In this document: in pieces, positions 19,028 through 30,159 of the stretch
Position numbering within the stretch: position 1 is the first letter of the stretch
How the letters are laid out: the number at the start of each line of letters is the position of its first letter
Assembly (NCBI GenBank): GCA_021292165.1
Contig: CM037879.1
Location: 284,120,272 to 284,184,271 of the forward strand
Length of the DNA stretch: 64,000 nt
Direction: 5' to 3'
Source of the DNA: Shinisaurus crocodilurus
Lineage: Eukaryota > Chordata > Lepidosauria > Squamata > Shinisauridae
Position numbers and translations under genes: made by a program
Notes under the pieces: generated by a model
Told to the model about the DNA's origin: nothing
Database searches by the model: none
What the model saw: the letters and a program-made list of their open reading frames with translations, nothing else

Positions 19028-20994
19028 AAAAGAGTATGGAAGTCTGGTCCAAACTAACTTTACGGCACAACTCTTACTACAACTGATCTCATAACAGCTG
19101 CTTTTCTAGTTTTCCGCTCTCAACTGGTGATCTATCTCCTGCAAGCGCACAGAATGTTATGGATAAAAAGTGAGAAAAGGTCCTGCTGTATGCGAAAGAG
19201 CGTGTACATCACCCTGCTGGCTGGGAATGATTGGCATTGTAGTCCAACACATCTGGAGAGCACCAGGCTGGAGAAGACCGCTATACAACACACTACAGAA
19301 GTAAGATTTCTACAGTTCTTTTCATCCCTCAGGACTCTTGTGCCATGGATTCGACAGCTTTGTAACAGGTAGAAGTTCAACAAATATGGGTTCTCTCCAT
19401 CCAGAGGTACATTGAAAGGGCAAGCTTCACCTGTTGAACATCTGCCTGCTGTGTAGAAGTTAAAACGCACAGGCACCTGCCAGAAATGGTGACACTCTTC
19501 AACATGGAATTTATTATTAGTGATTTTAAACATGTCTATCCAGTCTCTTGACTTCGCAGCCTCCAGAGTGACCACCAGAAGTTCTGGGGATGCAATTTTT
19601 TAAATTTATTATTTATATCTTATTAAAATGTGTATACAGCGCTACCTCAGCCCATGGAAGGCCTTCAAAGCAGTTCACCATAAATATTAAAATGCACTAT
19701 TCGGATATCAAAGGTATATATACCCTTCTTCAACTACACCTACTCATCTCCGTGTCAAGGTAATTAACTCCTTCGCTGATCTGAACTTCTGATTAGCCAA
19801 GGGGTTTGGATGCCCCTTGGGCCATACAGGTAAATGGTGCTGTTTTGTGTAATTAAGGAGAGCCAAAGCTGGGTTGGGTAATTCCTTTCATTGTACTGTA
19901 TGCAATGCTGACCTATTTTACCTGCTGGGGATGTCATCACCATTTATGAGATCACCACCCGAAATGAGAGAAAAGCAACTCCACCCCCACAGCCCAAAGT
20001 TCCTCTTCGACCCAGGTGCACGAACTCCTGTAGCAGGCTTCCAAAAGAGAACCACCATTCACAAGGCCAACCTGTGGGAAATGTAGCTTGGGAGGGTCCT
20101 TCAGCGAGGGGACCACAAAAGGTGCTGCAACAATGGATCATTTATACACCCGGGCCCAGGTTGCAGTTCTACACACCACCAGCAGCCAGCACTGGAGCAA
20201 GTGAAGAACGGACCGTGAACCTTTAAGAATACTGCAGCTGAAAATCCAAGATCTTGTTCCTTCGTGGTCGTGTATGCACACGTGCACACAGAGACACACA
20301 CAAAATGCTGGCTGCCGCTGTCTAGTACCACATATCTTCAGTTTCCGCTTCCTCCGCCGGCAGTATCCAGTGGCTGAATGCAGAGAACCAATGAAAAGAT
20401 ACAACTGTCCGTTCTGCCTGGACTGCTGCCCTTACCAAGCCTCTGAACATACTAACACCTGGCTTACCTCTCTTACTGAAAATAAAACATTGCATAATAT
20501 TGACAGCAGAGAGAGAGTGGAGCACCCTTCAGGCATTCCTCCTCATGCAATTAATAAATGTCCTGCCCATCACATACCTGCCAGCCCCACCCGCTTGCCA
20601 TCCATTCATTGGGGGTCTGTCTGCAATGTGGGACGCCTGCCTAATGCTCATAGACCCTCCCTCAGAGGCTCCAGATCATGGGGAGAGATGATGCACATTT
20701 GGCAGGCCTCCGAGTTGCAGACATGCCCTCCAGTGCATGGATGGTGAGGAGGTGGGAGTGGCCAGGGACTTGATGCGGGGGGGGGGGACAGTTGGCGCAG
20801 CCCAACACTCCCCCTCACACAATTGTAATTTGCATGAGGGGGAAGCCCTGAAGATACAGCTCTGCTGCCACTCTGCCTAGCCTGCTGCCCTTCCCAATCC
20901 TCCAAGCATACTAAAATACGGCTTACCTCTCTTGCTGAAAAGGAAGCTTTACATAATCTTGACATTAGAGGAAGAAGATTGTTAATGGCATGAG
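19028..20994. other. No recognisable gene
   Basis: It includes a MITE relic near 19215-19290 (GGCATTGTAGTCCAACACAT). Open frames of 147-157 codons (19132-19575, 20274-20747) have no domain, and the sequences around them look non-coding. Near 19600-19700 there is an L2-like tail (CAGCGCTACCTCAGCCCATG). Confidence 0.45.
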
Positions 20995-21425
20995 GGGGAA
21001 GCTCTCGAAGGGGGTTAGTGAGGTGGCCACACTGAGCAGGGCCTTTTCACTCCTGACACCAGTACTCGGGAGAAGGGATGCTGTCCCCTGGGAGACTTGC
21101 CTGGCCTCATCCCTACGCAGCTTGCATGTCATCACTGGATGAAAATGTGGCTATTTCAGGAAGGTTTTGGTAATTGCTGACTCCTGGTTTTGGTTTTGGA
21201 TTACTTCCTACTGCTCCTTTTGTTCCTGTTTTGTTTTGTTTTGTAACTAGCGCATGTATCCGGCTTTGCATGGGTTGGAATAGCCCTTAGTTTGATACAG
21301 CAAAGCCTTCAAGCAAACCTGAAGTGCAGACCTGCCCTGTTATAGAAGATTATTTGTTAGCTGCTTTAGGTCACTTAGGAATGAATGGTGGGGGCGATTT
21401 TTTTTTTTTTAAATACATAAATAAA
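20995..21425 (+). mobile_element. Old L2-like LINE 3' end
   Basis: GAGCAGGGCCTTTTCACTCC corresponds to the RRAFS segment of L2 ORF2. A TTTAGGAATGAATGGTGG-like end and (AAATA)n tail close it. It is strongly diverged from the young subfamily. Confidence 0.5.
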
Positions 21426-21494
21426 ATGTAATGTGCTCATCTTTATCCAAGGATACATGCTTCTCTCCCTCTCCCGCTCTCTCTCTCTCTTTTG

Positions 21495-21740
21495 CACACT
21501 CACACACTTTATCTTCTTCACAACAGCCCTGTGAAGTAGTCTAGGCTAAGAGTATATTATTTATTTAGTGCCACGCCCATGTGCATGGTGATTTTCAGAG
21601 TACAAGAGGACAGATTCGTGCAATCTAAAATTTGACACAGGGAAAACAAGAGAGGAAGGGGAGGGTGGTTGATTCAAGGTGACCAAGTACGCTTTATGGC
21701 TGAGTGGAGAATTACAGTCAGATCTTCATAATCCACTACA
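21495..21740 (-). mobile_element. tRNA-SINE interrupted by another repeat
   Basis: The SINE body is split. ACAGCCCTGTGAAGTAGTCT lies before about 21545, and CTTTATGGCTGAGTGGAG with the tRNA-like head (TCCACTACACCATC) lies after about 21665. The inserted part, GTGCCACGCCCATGTGCATG to GACACAGGGAAAACAAG, is the TTTACAAAGG-type repeat also seen at 13955 and 25195. Confidence 0.6.
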
Positions 21741-21974
21741 CCATCTGTCCCCAACCTGGTGCCCTCCAGATGTATTAAGACTACAACTCCTATCATCCCC
21801 AGCCAGCAACAAAGTACAACTAAGAAGGCCTTTAAATGTACCTACAATCAACAGAACACAATTTAACCGGCACAAAAAGATCACTAAGACAAAACCCAGA
21901 AGACTAAAAACCAGCAGCAGACTTAATAAAGTCAGCTCTGTTGTATGCTATTTGTATGAACAAATAGTTATCGA

Positions 21975-22345
21975 TTGATTGGATTAGATTGGATTTGTAC
22001 CCCACATTTCTACCAAGATAAATGGCACTTAAGTTCTTCAAAGCCTTTTTGAAGGCTGGAACTGACAAGGCCAACCCCTCACATCCCTCGGGAGGGAGTT
22101 CCATAGATTAGAGGCCACCACTGAAAAGGCCCTATCTGCAGTGCCCACCAATCTAACTAAACTTGATGATGAGCCATTGAGCAGGGCCTCCTATGACAAT
22201 CTTAGGGCACGGGCAGGTTCATGCAGGTCCTTCAAATATTGCACTATAATATATGCCATTGCTCTTGGCCCATTTTGGCTCCCTTTCAAGGTTGGTTGGT
22301 TTATTTTTGGCTACTATACTAGCTTACAGGACATGCTGAAATGCC
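21975..22345 (-). mobile_element. L2-like LINE 3' fragment
   Basis: In reverse orientation: GATTTGTACCCCACATTTCT (3' UTR end), GGGAGGGAGTTCCATAGATT, CCACTGAAAAGGCCCTATCT (RAFS motif on the minus strand), then AGGGCCTCCTATGACAATCT. It is an older subfamily than those at 60-62 kb. Confidence 0.6.
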
Positions 22346-22405
22346 CCAGCAACTAATAAGATCTTCCCCTGGCACCCAAATGACATCAGAGTTGACGCTA
22401 GATAT

Positions 22406-22574
22406 AGATTTCATAGATCACAGAGTTGGAAGGAGCCTACAAGGCTATCGAGCCCAACCCCCTGCTCAATGCAGGAAACTAGAGGAGGGGTCTCCCATCC
22501 AAGTCATAACCAGGCCTGACCCGGCTTAGCTTTCCACACTCAGACAAGCTGAGCCAGCGTGAGCCACAGGCCTG
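22406..22574 (-). mobile_element. 5S-derived SINE with CR1-like tail (copy 3)
   Basis: A full-length copy in reverse orientation: the CR1-like tail (AGATTTCATAGATCAC, TTGGAAGGAGCC, CCCCCTGCTCAATGCAGG) comes first, then GGTCTCCCATCCAAG and GACAAGCTGAGCCAGCG from the 5S part. Confidence 0.88.
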
Positions 22575-22720
22575 TATATGCCTCTCTGGGGCAGAAATTC
22601 CACAGACCGGGCGACACCAACAAAAAGGCCCTGTGTCCTGTCACCACCACTCACCTAAATTCAGAGTTGGAGGTGTTCTGGCTAGCTTGTGTTGCCAAAG
22701 ATGGCCCTTCAGGTGGAGTC
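22575..22720 (-). mobile_element. L2-like LINE fragment
   Basis: GGGGCAGAAATTCCACAGAC and ACAAAAAGGCCCTGTGTCCT are the minus-strand words for the C-terminal L2 segment. The segment is short and diverged, and it directly abuts the 5S-SINE. Confidence 0.45.
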
Positions 22721-22996
22721 CAGGTCCCGTGCTGGCGTCTCCTCACCCAATTTCCCAGGTGTTTGATGGCATACGATGGGCTGCTTAACGCATGGGTCGA
22801 ATTGTTTATGGTTGTCACTGATGCTGGGCAGCACGATCCAATGTGGCCTCCTGTAACCCTCCGAACTCGGCGGAGTATGGGCATCCTATTGAGGGTGGGA
22901 GGAGGGTGGAAGTGCAGGCCGCCTCCACGGCTCTCCCGCCCTGCAGAAGACTCAGGCGGCCAACTTCGCAAGGAGGGCATGCTGAGGCGCTGCCAG

Positions 22997-23430
22997 CAGG
23001 GCCGGCGCTACCGCTAGGCAGACCCAGGCGGCTGCCTAGGGCGCGTGGCGGAAGAGGGCGCAAATTCTGCGCCCCTTCCTCGCCTCCGGCGCGCTCCTGC
23101 CCTGCCTGCCGCCTCCGCCGCTCCTCCCCGCCCGCTTGCCGGCCGCTGCCGCCGCAGCAGCAACCGCCCCCCCCGCGCGCGCGCGCGCGCCCGCCAACCA
23201 TCTACCTACCTTCGTCCCATCGCGTCGGAGGAGGAGGCGGCGGCAGCAGCAGCCAGCAGCGGTGGGCGGTGGGAAGGTAGGTGGTTGGCGGACGGGCGCG
23301 CGGTCGCGCACGCGCGCGGGGGGTGTTGCAAATCAGGGCTGCTTTGCTCCGGAGGCCCCCCCCCACGGCACGAGGGGGGGCGCCTAATATAATTTGGCCT
23401 AGGGCGCCAAACAGCCCTGCACCGTTCCTG
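22997..23430 (-). mobile_element. hAT MITE, family C, long GC-rich variant (copy 3)
   Basis: The termini CAGGGCCGGCGC and CACCGTTCCTG are flanked by a perfect GCTGCCAG duplication (22989-22996 and 23431-23438), so the 434 bp is one insertion. The outer 50 bp match the short copies, but the interior (about 23045-23395) is very GC-rich. It holds CG-dinucleotide runs and an inverted pair, CCGCCAACCATCTACCTACC near 23190 against GGTAGGTGGTTGGCGG near 23276. The long open frames across it come from the lack of stops in GC-rich DNA. Confidence 0.9.
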
Positions 23431-23680
23431 GCTGCCAGGATACACTGCATCCTGGCAGAGCCGGCTTCCTCCCCGCCCCGCCCCGCCCTCACGGAACGCC
23501 CACCCAACGCCTGCTCCGAGGTCGGTCTTCTGGCCTTGGAGCTGCAGCCGGCGCGGTTCTTTCCACGCTGGCTGCGAGGGCAGAGGAAGGGCGCTCCAAA
23601 CTCAGAGTCCCAACTCCAACCTCGGAGTGTGTTTCCGAGGTTGGAGCTGGGACTCAGAATTTCCCTATGGCTGTCTAGAC

Positions 23681-24269
23681 CAGTGTTCTCCAACCTTGGG
23701 TCCCCAGATGTTTTTGGCCTACAACTCCCAGCATGCCCCAGCCAACTACTCAGTGTTCTCCAACCTTGGGTCCCCAGATGTTTTTGGCCTACAACTCCCA
23801 GCATGCCCCAGCCAACTACTCAGTGTTCTCCAACCTTGGGTCCCCAGATGTTTTTGGCCTACAACTCCCAGCATGCCCCAGCCAACTACTCAGTGTTCTC
23901 CAACCTTGGGTCCCCAGATGTTTTTGGCCTACAACTCCCAGCATGCCCCAGCCAACTACTCAGTGTTCTCCAACCTTGGGTCCCCAGATGTTTTTGGCCC
24001 ACAACTCCCAGGCTCTTTCCAGTATATGGTTTCATTCTCCACCCGCCTTTTTCTTTCTCTATATCAGTGTTCTCCAACCTTGGGTCCCCAGATGTTTTTG
24101 GCCCACAACTCCCAGCATGCCCCAGCCAGCTACTCAGTGTTCTCCAACCTTGGGTCCCCAGATGTTTTTGGCCCACAACTCCCAGCATGCCCCAGCCAGC
24201 TACGCTGGCTGGGGCATGCTGGGAGTTGTAGGCCAAAAACATCTGGGGACCCAAGGTTGGAGAACACTG
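23681..24269 (+). mobile_element. hAT family A element with seven tandem left ends
   Basis: This 589-bp block is bounded by identical 8-bp copies GTCTAGAC (23673-23680 and 24270-24277). Left-half units starting CAGTGTTCTCCAACCTTGGG occur at 23681, 23751, 23821, 23891, 23961, 24065 and 24135. The step is exactly 70 bp except for a foreign stretch (about 24012-24064) that truncates unit five. The last unit joins an inverted right half (about 24203-24269) to make the usual palindrome. Units 1-4 read GGCCTACAAC, and units 5-7 read GGCCCACAAC. A 316-codon open frame across the array is an artefact. Confidence 0.92.
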
Positions 24270-24277
24270 GTCTAGAC

Positions 24278-24421
24278 TCTGTCTAGCGGCCATAGGATTG
24301 TGCCCATAGTTGCTTTATGGAGTGGTTTTATTTTAATGGATAATTGTTGTAGCTGTTTTAAATTTTCTATGTTTTAATTCTATTGTAAGTCTCCTTGAGT
24401 CTTTTTTTTTAGAAAGGTATC

Positions 24422-24471
<50 letters not shown>

Positions 24472-27170
24472 GCAGCCATACAGGGGCAGCTTATAGGGTT
24501 GTGCAACTGGTAACAGATAAGTGAGGGAAATTGCCAAATGTTGTACTTCCATCTAGACATTCGCGTTATGGGCTGGCATCCTAGATTTAAATGCTGGAAT
24601 CCATACAACAACCAAGAACCCTTTTGTTGGAGTCCATACAAAATTGTATTTTAGAGACCTTACCAATAACCCCTGACCTGTCCAGGGCTCTTCATTTGGT
24701 AATACCTGGAAACACTTGCTCTTTGAGGGAAAAGACAGCCAGTTCTCAGTTCACCTGGGTCAGTCTTTCCACATTCTTCAAGAGTTATTGCCTGGAGGGG
24801 CAGGTTGATTTGGAAAATGGGAAGGGTAGCTAGCCCAGGCTGTTTCTCTAATTTCTAAAACACAAATTGGCTGTTGTTGGGATATTGTTTGTTTGTTTGT
24901 TTGCAAAGTTTTTGATCCCCAAGAAAGGGGGGGCGTACAGATCACACCCATACATTAAAAAAAAAAAAAATCCACAAGATGGAAAATGCCTGCTGTTTTT
25001 CGATTTTAATAATAAATTGTTTTTATTCATTTTATTTATTTAGAATTATGTTTAGTCTGCCTTTAAGGGTAGAACCCTCTCAAGGCAGCCCCTAAAGAAT
25101 TAAAACACACACATAAATGTGGACATTGGAATGTAAAGGTATTTTACATAGTATAACACCTACCTGAACGATTCAAATTATTGTTGTTGTCAGTTGTTAT
25201 TATTATTACACCATACATTGTGGTTTACAACAAATGAGAGAGGGATAGATCCCTGCCCCAAGAGGCTTACAATCTAGAACATGACAGAAGGGAGACAAAA
25301 GAGGAAGACTGAAATGGAGACAGGGGCAAAGAGGAGAAAAATATGTGATCATTGCAGTTATACGTACTTAGACTTATTTTCGGTAGGTCAACCTTCCCGA
25401 TGGACGATGGGTGTTATAGTCAAACACATCTGTAAGATGCCAGATTGGGGAAGACTCCTGTAGGATATGGGAATTGGGAATTAATGGGTTGTTGTGCCAA
25501 AGCCTTCACAGAAAAGGTGGGTTTGAAAGAAGTAAGAAAGGTGACATCACACTATAGTTCTTCAAATCTTATATAAGCCTGGGAGCAAGTCCCATTTAAG
25601 CCAGTTGGACTTACTTCCAAGTAAACATGCATATAAGACTGAGCTGTAAGTCTCTGGCCTTTGTAGGGGGAAAGTGTGGACAGGATCTGTTGTGCTTTTT
25701 CTGATGTTACATAAATTATTGTTCAAATACTCACTGCCTCCAGCAAGAGCAGTAAATAACAACTGTAGCTCTAATAATAACTATATCAGCCTACATCTAA
25801 TGAAAGAAGCGTGCCTCATGTTCAAAATATCGTACCTTCAGGGGAATTATTAATATATTTTTGCTAATGGAATTTGCAGATGATCAAGCTATACACACAC
25901 ACACATGCACGCAGCGCACACACACACAAGATCTGAAGAAGTTGCGGAGTGGGGCCCTGACTTGGCTAAGAAATCTTTAATGGCCAAGTTTGCTGGGGAT
26001 GATAGGCGTTGTAGTCCAACACATCTAGAGGGCGCCAGGTTGAGGAAGGCAGAGCTACTACCCCTTTGAGGTAGAAGGGGAGGGCATGTCATGCGGTTGC
26101 CAAATGTTCAACCAAACTCTGTAGCTGTGCTTTTTACAGTGGTTGGCCATTGAACATTTTTTTTCAATGCGCAGACATTGGCAGGTGACAGTATTTTGCT
26201 CCATGCTGTAAAATGATTGCCTACTGATTTCCACAGATCAGACTGCTGTTAAAGCCATAAGGACAGGTGAGGGCGGCTTTTTCTGATCAGTTGGCGCTCC
26301 CCGGGGTCTATGGGTCTTTCATCTTTGCTGCTAAAAGGCACGAAATGCCTAGCTTCTTCCAGGATTGTCTGCATCCAAACTGCAAATTGATATATCAAAA
26401 AAGGCAACGGGGGCAAAGTAACCCGTCTTTGTCCTCCCCCACCCCGTATCCCCTTCTCCCCCCCAACCAAAATATATTTCACAGCTGCCTGCCAGATAAA
26501 ATACTGATTGCAACTTTCTTAATTTACAGAGCCTTTAAGTCTAATCTCATGAGCCAGCCTAAAGGGCTTTTTTTTTCATCCATTGAAATGCCAGAATAAT
26601 TGAAATTGTCTTCAGCCGACAGCCAGGCAATAATGACTATTGTACTTTGCTGACTGCATGTCAAGGTTACACATAGCACAGCAAACACAGCTAATCCCCA
26701 CGGCACTCCTAGCAAAGCTATTACCAGGGCTGGTAGCCAGTAACCTTTGGCATGAGACACAATACCAGCCGTGTCCCTTTCTTCCTGGGCTATCTCCCAG
26801 AAATGGCCGCCCACCGGACTACCCTGAGGCTGCAGCAGTAAACCCCCTTGCCTCGCAAACAATGGCTGAGCTGGGCTTTCTGCTGTCCTCCAGAGGCCGG
26901 CGAATGGCTGGGAAAGCTTTTTCCAAGATGGAAAACCAGAGAAAGAAGGGCAAAATCAAAGGGGCAGTGAACACAAGAGAAGAATGGAAGGTGAAATTGG
27001 GAACAAAACGGCCATTTCAAGGTCTGCTCGACTGGGACCAAGGACTTCCCCCCCCGACCCTTCTCAGTACTAGAATAATAAAGAATCATGTCACTGGGCA
27101 TATACAGAGTGTGCCACAAACTGAATTTAGTCTTGATTTATTCATTAATTCAGCTCCAGAAAATGTCTAT
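24278..27170. other. Repeat-poor stretch, no gene seen
   Basis: Apart from (ATT)n at 24422-24472, an AC-rich tract near 25893-25926, a TTTACAAAGG-type repeat at about 25195-25350 and two MITE relics (about 25390-25460 and 25990-26050), this is unique-looking DNA. The 202-codon frame at 26640-27248 has no recognisable domain and ends in an (AAT)n repeat. It is one of the longest stretches with few transposons and so a place where unrecognised regulatory sequence could sit. Confidence 0.5.
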
Positions 27171-27174
27171 ACCA

Positions 27175-27600
27175 CTTTTCATTTAATAATAATAATAATA
27201 ATAATAATAATGAATCAGCCCAATGTGGTTCAAAAGATAACATCATAGTAAAATACCATAAAAACCAATTAGAAAACCCAATACTAAAACAATAAAATAT
27301 CTCATTAAAATAACCAGGGGTAGCTGCCCATGCTAATGGTCAAGGAAATGCCTGGGCAAACAAATGGCTCTTAAGTTGTTGGCGGAAACAGTCCACATTA
27401 GGCGTCTGCCTGATGTCAGTGGGGAGGTCATTCCACATGGCGGGTGCCACAACAGAGGAAGGCCCACCTCCGCACCATGGCCAAACGAACATCAATAGGT
27501 CACGATAGGGTGAGCAAGGCCTCCCCCTCAGAACGTAGAGACTGGGGCAGCCTATATGGGGGAAGTCTATCTCTCTTAACTGTAACAAACCCACATGTCA
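27175..27600 (-). mobile_element. L2-like LINE 3' end
   Basis: In reverse orientation from an (AAT)n tail at 27185-27211: CCTGGGCAAACAAATGGCTC (the KxWLF end of ORF2), GAGGTCATTCCACATGGCGG, CAACAGAGGAAGGCCCACC. The minus-strand frame contains SSVVAPAMWNDLPTDIRQ-like words, a variant of the AFSVAAPTLWNFLP segment at 61.4 kb. Confidence 0.7.
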
Positions 27601-28013
27601 CTATGGCTAAAGCCCTGTTCAGACATGAAACCCATGTTCTGCCAACTTGCCCCACCCCCCAGCATCCACGTATGCAGTGGGAACATTTGTAGGGAGGGAC
27701 CCTTTGTTTGTACAGCTGTATGCAGGGTTCCCAAGTGTGTGGAGCTTCCATGAGCGCAGTTGTATGCATGAAGGGACACAGGAGTGCCTTCAACCATGCA
27801 GTCCCATGAGGACTGCCCCACATGGCTTTGCCAAACCTTGAAATCTGCTCTGATACAAAAGTGCGGGTCAAGTTTGGGCCTGGTTGTTGCTGAAAGGAGG
27901 TTTATTAACTTCATGTTTGGGTTTTAGGGTCCAGCCCATTGTTTGCACCCACAAAAATTCAGCCTGGTATTTCCTCAGTTGTGAACAGGCCCACCACATA
28001 TGTAGGCAGGTTC
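27601..28013. other. Unassigned; possible inverted-repeat element
   Basis: CCTGTTCAGAC near 27615 and GTGAACAGG near 27980 are inverted and might be ends of a MITE of about 380 bp. No target duplication is evident. Confidence 0.3.
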
Positions 28014-28021
28014 CTCTGGCA

Positions 28022-28156
28022 CAGTATTTCTCAACCTTGGGTCCCCAGATGTTTTTGGCCTACAACTCCCAGCATGCCCCAGCCAGCTATGCTGGCTGGG
28101 GCATGCTGGGAGTTGTAGGCCAAAAACATCTGGGGACCCAAGGTTGAGAAACACCG
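28022..28156. mobile_element. hAT MITE family A, intact copy
   Basis: A 135-bp near-perfect palindrome with a perfect CTCTGGCA duplication (28014-28021 and 28157-28164). The halves are CAACCTTGGGTCCCCAGATG... and its complement, meeting at CCAGCTATGCTGGCTGG. It has no coding capacity. Confidence 0.93.
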
Positions 28157-28164
28157 CTCTGGCA

Positions 28165-28701
28165 CCACAACCCTTCCTACAAGTACTAGTCCCCAAACTG
28201 CTAAGCATCCTCTTAAACATACTGACTTGCACCCTACCCCAATAATTTTTATTTTCTATGCTCATTACAGAAGCAATATGATATGAATATATACAAACAC
28301 ATAAGAAAAATTCCAAAAGATATCATAATATATGTACCCAAACACTTCTTAAGTGCCATTCCTAATCCAGCCTACATTTTTCATGTCCTTACATCTTTAA
28401 TACGTTCATCAGTATTTCTTCTTGAGCCACCATGACCTCAATTATAGATTATAGAGCAATCTATGTTAATCAAAAATTGAGATAAATGCTCTATTACAGG
28501 TTGCCATAATTTTAATAAATTGTAAATAATTATTGTTTTTTTTCTTTGATAAACAGTTAATTTAGCTAATAATACTATAGTCCACATCATTATCAACTAG
28601 TCTGTTTTCTTATATCCCATTTCAGAATGGACAAACACTCCTCGTTCCCCTTTGGCCCAGACGAAGCTGACGGCTGCAATCCTTAGTTCATTACTACAGA
28701 G
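28165..28701. other. AT-rich DNA, nothing recognised
   Basis: The AT-rich stretch has no repeat or gene that I can identify. Confidence 0.5.
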
Positions 28702-28962
28702 CCAGTGTGGCGTAGTGGTGAGAGTGTTGGACTGGGACTCAGAAGATCTGGGTTTTAGTCCCTGCTCAGCCATGAAACTCACTGGGTGTCTTTGGGTCAG
28801 TCACTGACTCTCTGCCTAACCTACCTCACAGGGTTGTTGTGAGGATAAAATGGAGAGGAGGAGGAGGAGGAGGAGGAGGAGGATTATGTAAGCTGCCTTG
28901 GGTTACTTGCAGGAAAAAAGGCAGGGTATAAATATAATCAATCAATCAATCAATCAAGTAAG
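28702..28962 (+). mobile_element. tRNA-SINE, full length
   Basis: From GAGCCAGTGTGGCG through AGTGGTGAGAGTGTTGG (A-box area) and GGGTTTTAGTCCCTGC (B-box area), CACTGGGTGTCTTTGGGTC, CTCACAGGGTTGTTGTGAGG, a (GGA)n stretch and GGCAGGGTATAAATATAATC to an (AATC)n tail. Confidence 0.9.
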
Positions 28963-29288
28963 GATTTCCTTCACAATGGCAACTGACAAGCAGAAATCAG
29001 CTGATTCCAGGAGGTCCTCCCAGCTAACTCAGTAAAACAGACTTCTAGGAATGACTCACTCCCAAAACTGAATCATTTCCGTCTTGCAGCCTGATACTAT
29101 GAACCACTGCAGACAGCAAGGGTGGGGAACCATTTTTCTGTTGAGGGCCACACTCTCTGGGGGGGGGGGTAATCTGTCGGGGGAGGGGCATGTAGTGATG
29201 GGTGGGGCCAAAACCAGCAGTGGGCGGGACCAGAGCCCAAAGTGGGCAGAGCCACCTCTATTCTCTCTCTCCCTCTTTCTGCCCCTTA

Positions 29289-29388
29289 GGGTGGCCATGT
29301 GTCCCACTTTGCTGAAGACATTGTTATGTTTACTGTATATGTTATTTGTCCTGCCCTTTGGTGCAAGGGGCGTTATAAATAAAAGTTG

Positions 29389-29443
<55 letters not shown>

Positions 29444-29756
29444 TATTTAAAGGGCTGTCCAGTCCAAAGCCTGTTTAAAGATAAAGACCCATAGGAAGGG
29501 AGGAAGCACAAAGGCTGTGAACTTGGCCATCCACACTTAGCACCTGGACAGCAGTACAGGACACCTGGTCACAGTTTTCCCCAGCTATGGTCAGGCATAC
29601 TGTACTCCTATTTAAATTATAGTAATGATTTCTCAATTTGCATCTATGCATATAAATGAGCATCTGCAAATGTTATGCAAATCTGTGTCCGCTTTTGTCC
29701 CCCCCTCTTTTGGAGATGCGTGTCCTCTTTTTTGGCAATGCCTAAGTGGCCATCCC
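29289..29756 (+). mobile_element. TA-flanked MITE, family E, with an insert
   Basis: GGGTGGCCATGTGTCCCACT at the left and AAGTGGCCATCCC at the right, each flanked by TA (29287-29288 and 29757-29758). Between about 29318 and 29445 another repeat has inserted, ending in TATAAATAAAAGTTG and a long (ATT)n. Inner motifs TTAGCACCTGGACAGCAG and CTGGTCACAG agree with the other copies. Confidence 0.75.
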
Positions 29757-29758
29757 TA

Positions 29759-30159
29759 CACACACACCCCATCTCTGGCACCCTCCTTCTCTCTCCCTCC
29801 CTCTTCCTCACCGCCCAGTGGCCGGCCAGGGAAGAGCCTTCTTAGAAGGCTGTTACAAGAAATCGCCATTGGAACAGCATTTTGGGGAGTTTTGTAAAAC
29901 TAGGGATGGATGGATCAGTCTATTTCTGGTCCACGTCTGTTACTGAGGATATTGTCCATCATGTTACCCAATGTCCTCTTTATCAGCATCCACATGAAAA
30001 ATATTTGTGTGAGTTCAGGTTCAGGAAGAATTTTGCTACATCTAGTGAATTTGTATGTTTTCTGTTGCTTGATCATGAAATTTTGTTACCGGGCATGTTT
30101 CATCTTTTGCGTTGGGAGCTAGGAAATTGAGAGCTAATTTTTATGCTCAGCAGCTCTGA
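29759..30159. other. No recognisable feature
   Basis: There is no gene or known repeat, only short CT-rich runs. Confidence 0.45.

Noticed and set aside
20274..20747. A 157-codon frame
   Set aside because: It shows no family resemblance, no plausible promoter and no splice structure, and overlaps similar-sized frames in other phases.
23281..24231. A 316-codon open frame (and 219-, 200- and 180-codon partners)
   Set aside because: It runs from a GC-rich MITE into the 70-bp array. Since 70 is not a multiple of three, the frame rotates through all phases of a repeat that has no stop. No protein family is visible.
26640..27248. A 202-codon plus-strand frame
   Set aside because: No recognisable domain. 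It ends by translating an (AAT)n tract into isoleucines, and its start lies in unremarkable DNA.
28855..28881. GGA repeats and other direct repeats examined as a CRISPR-like array
   Set aside because: They are the internal triplet run of a SINE. No regular repeat-spacer pattern exists anywhere in the window, and the DNA is eukaryotic.
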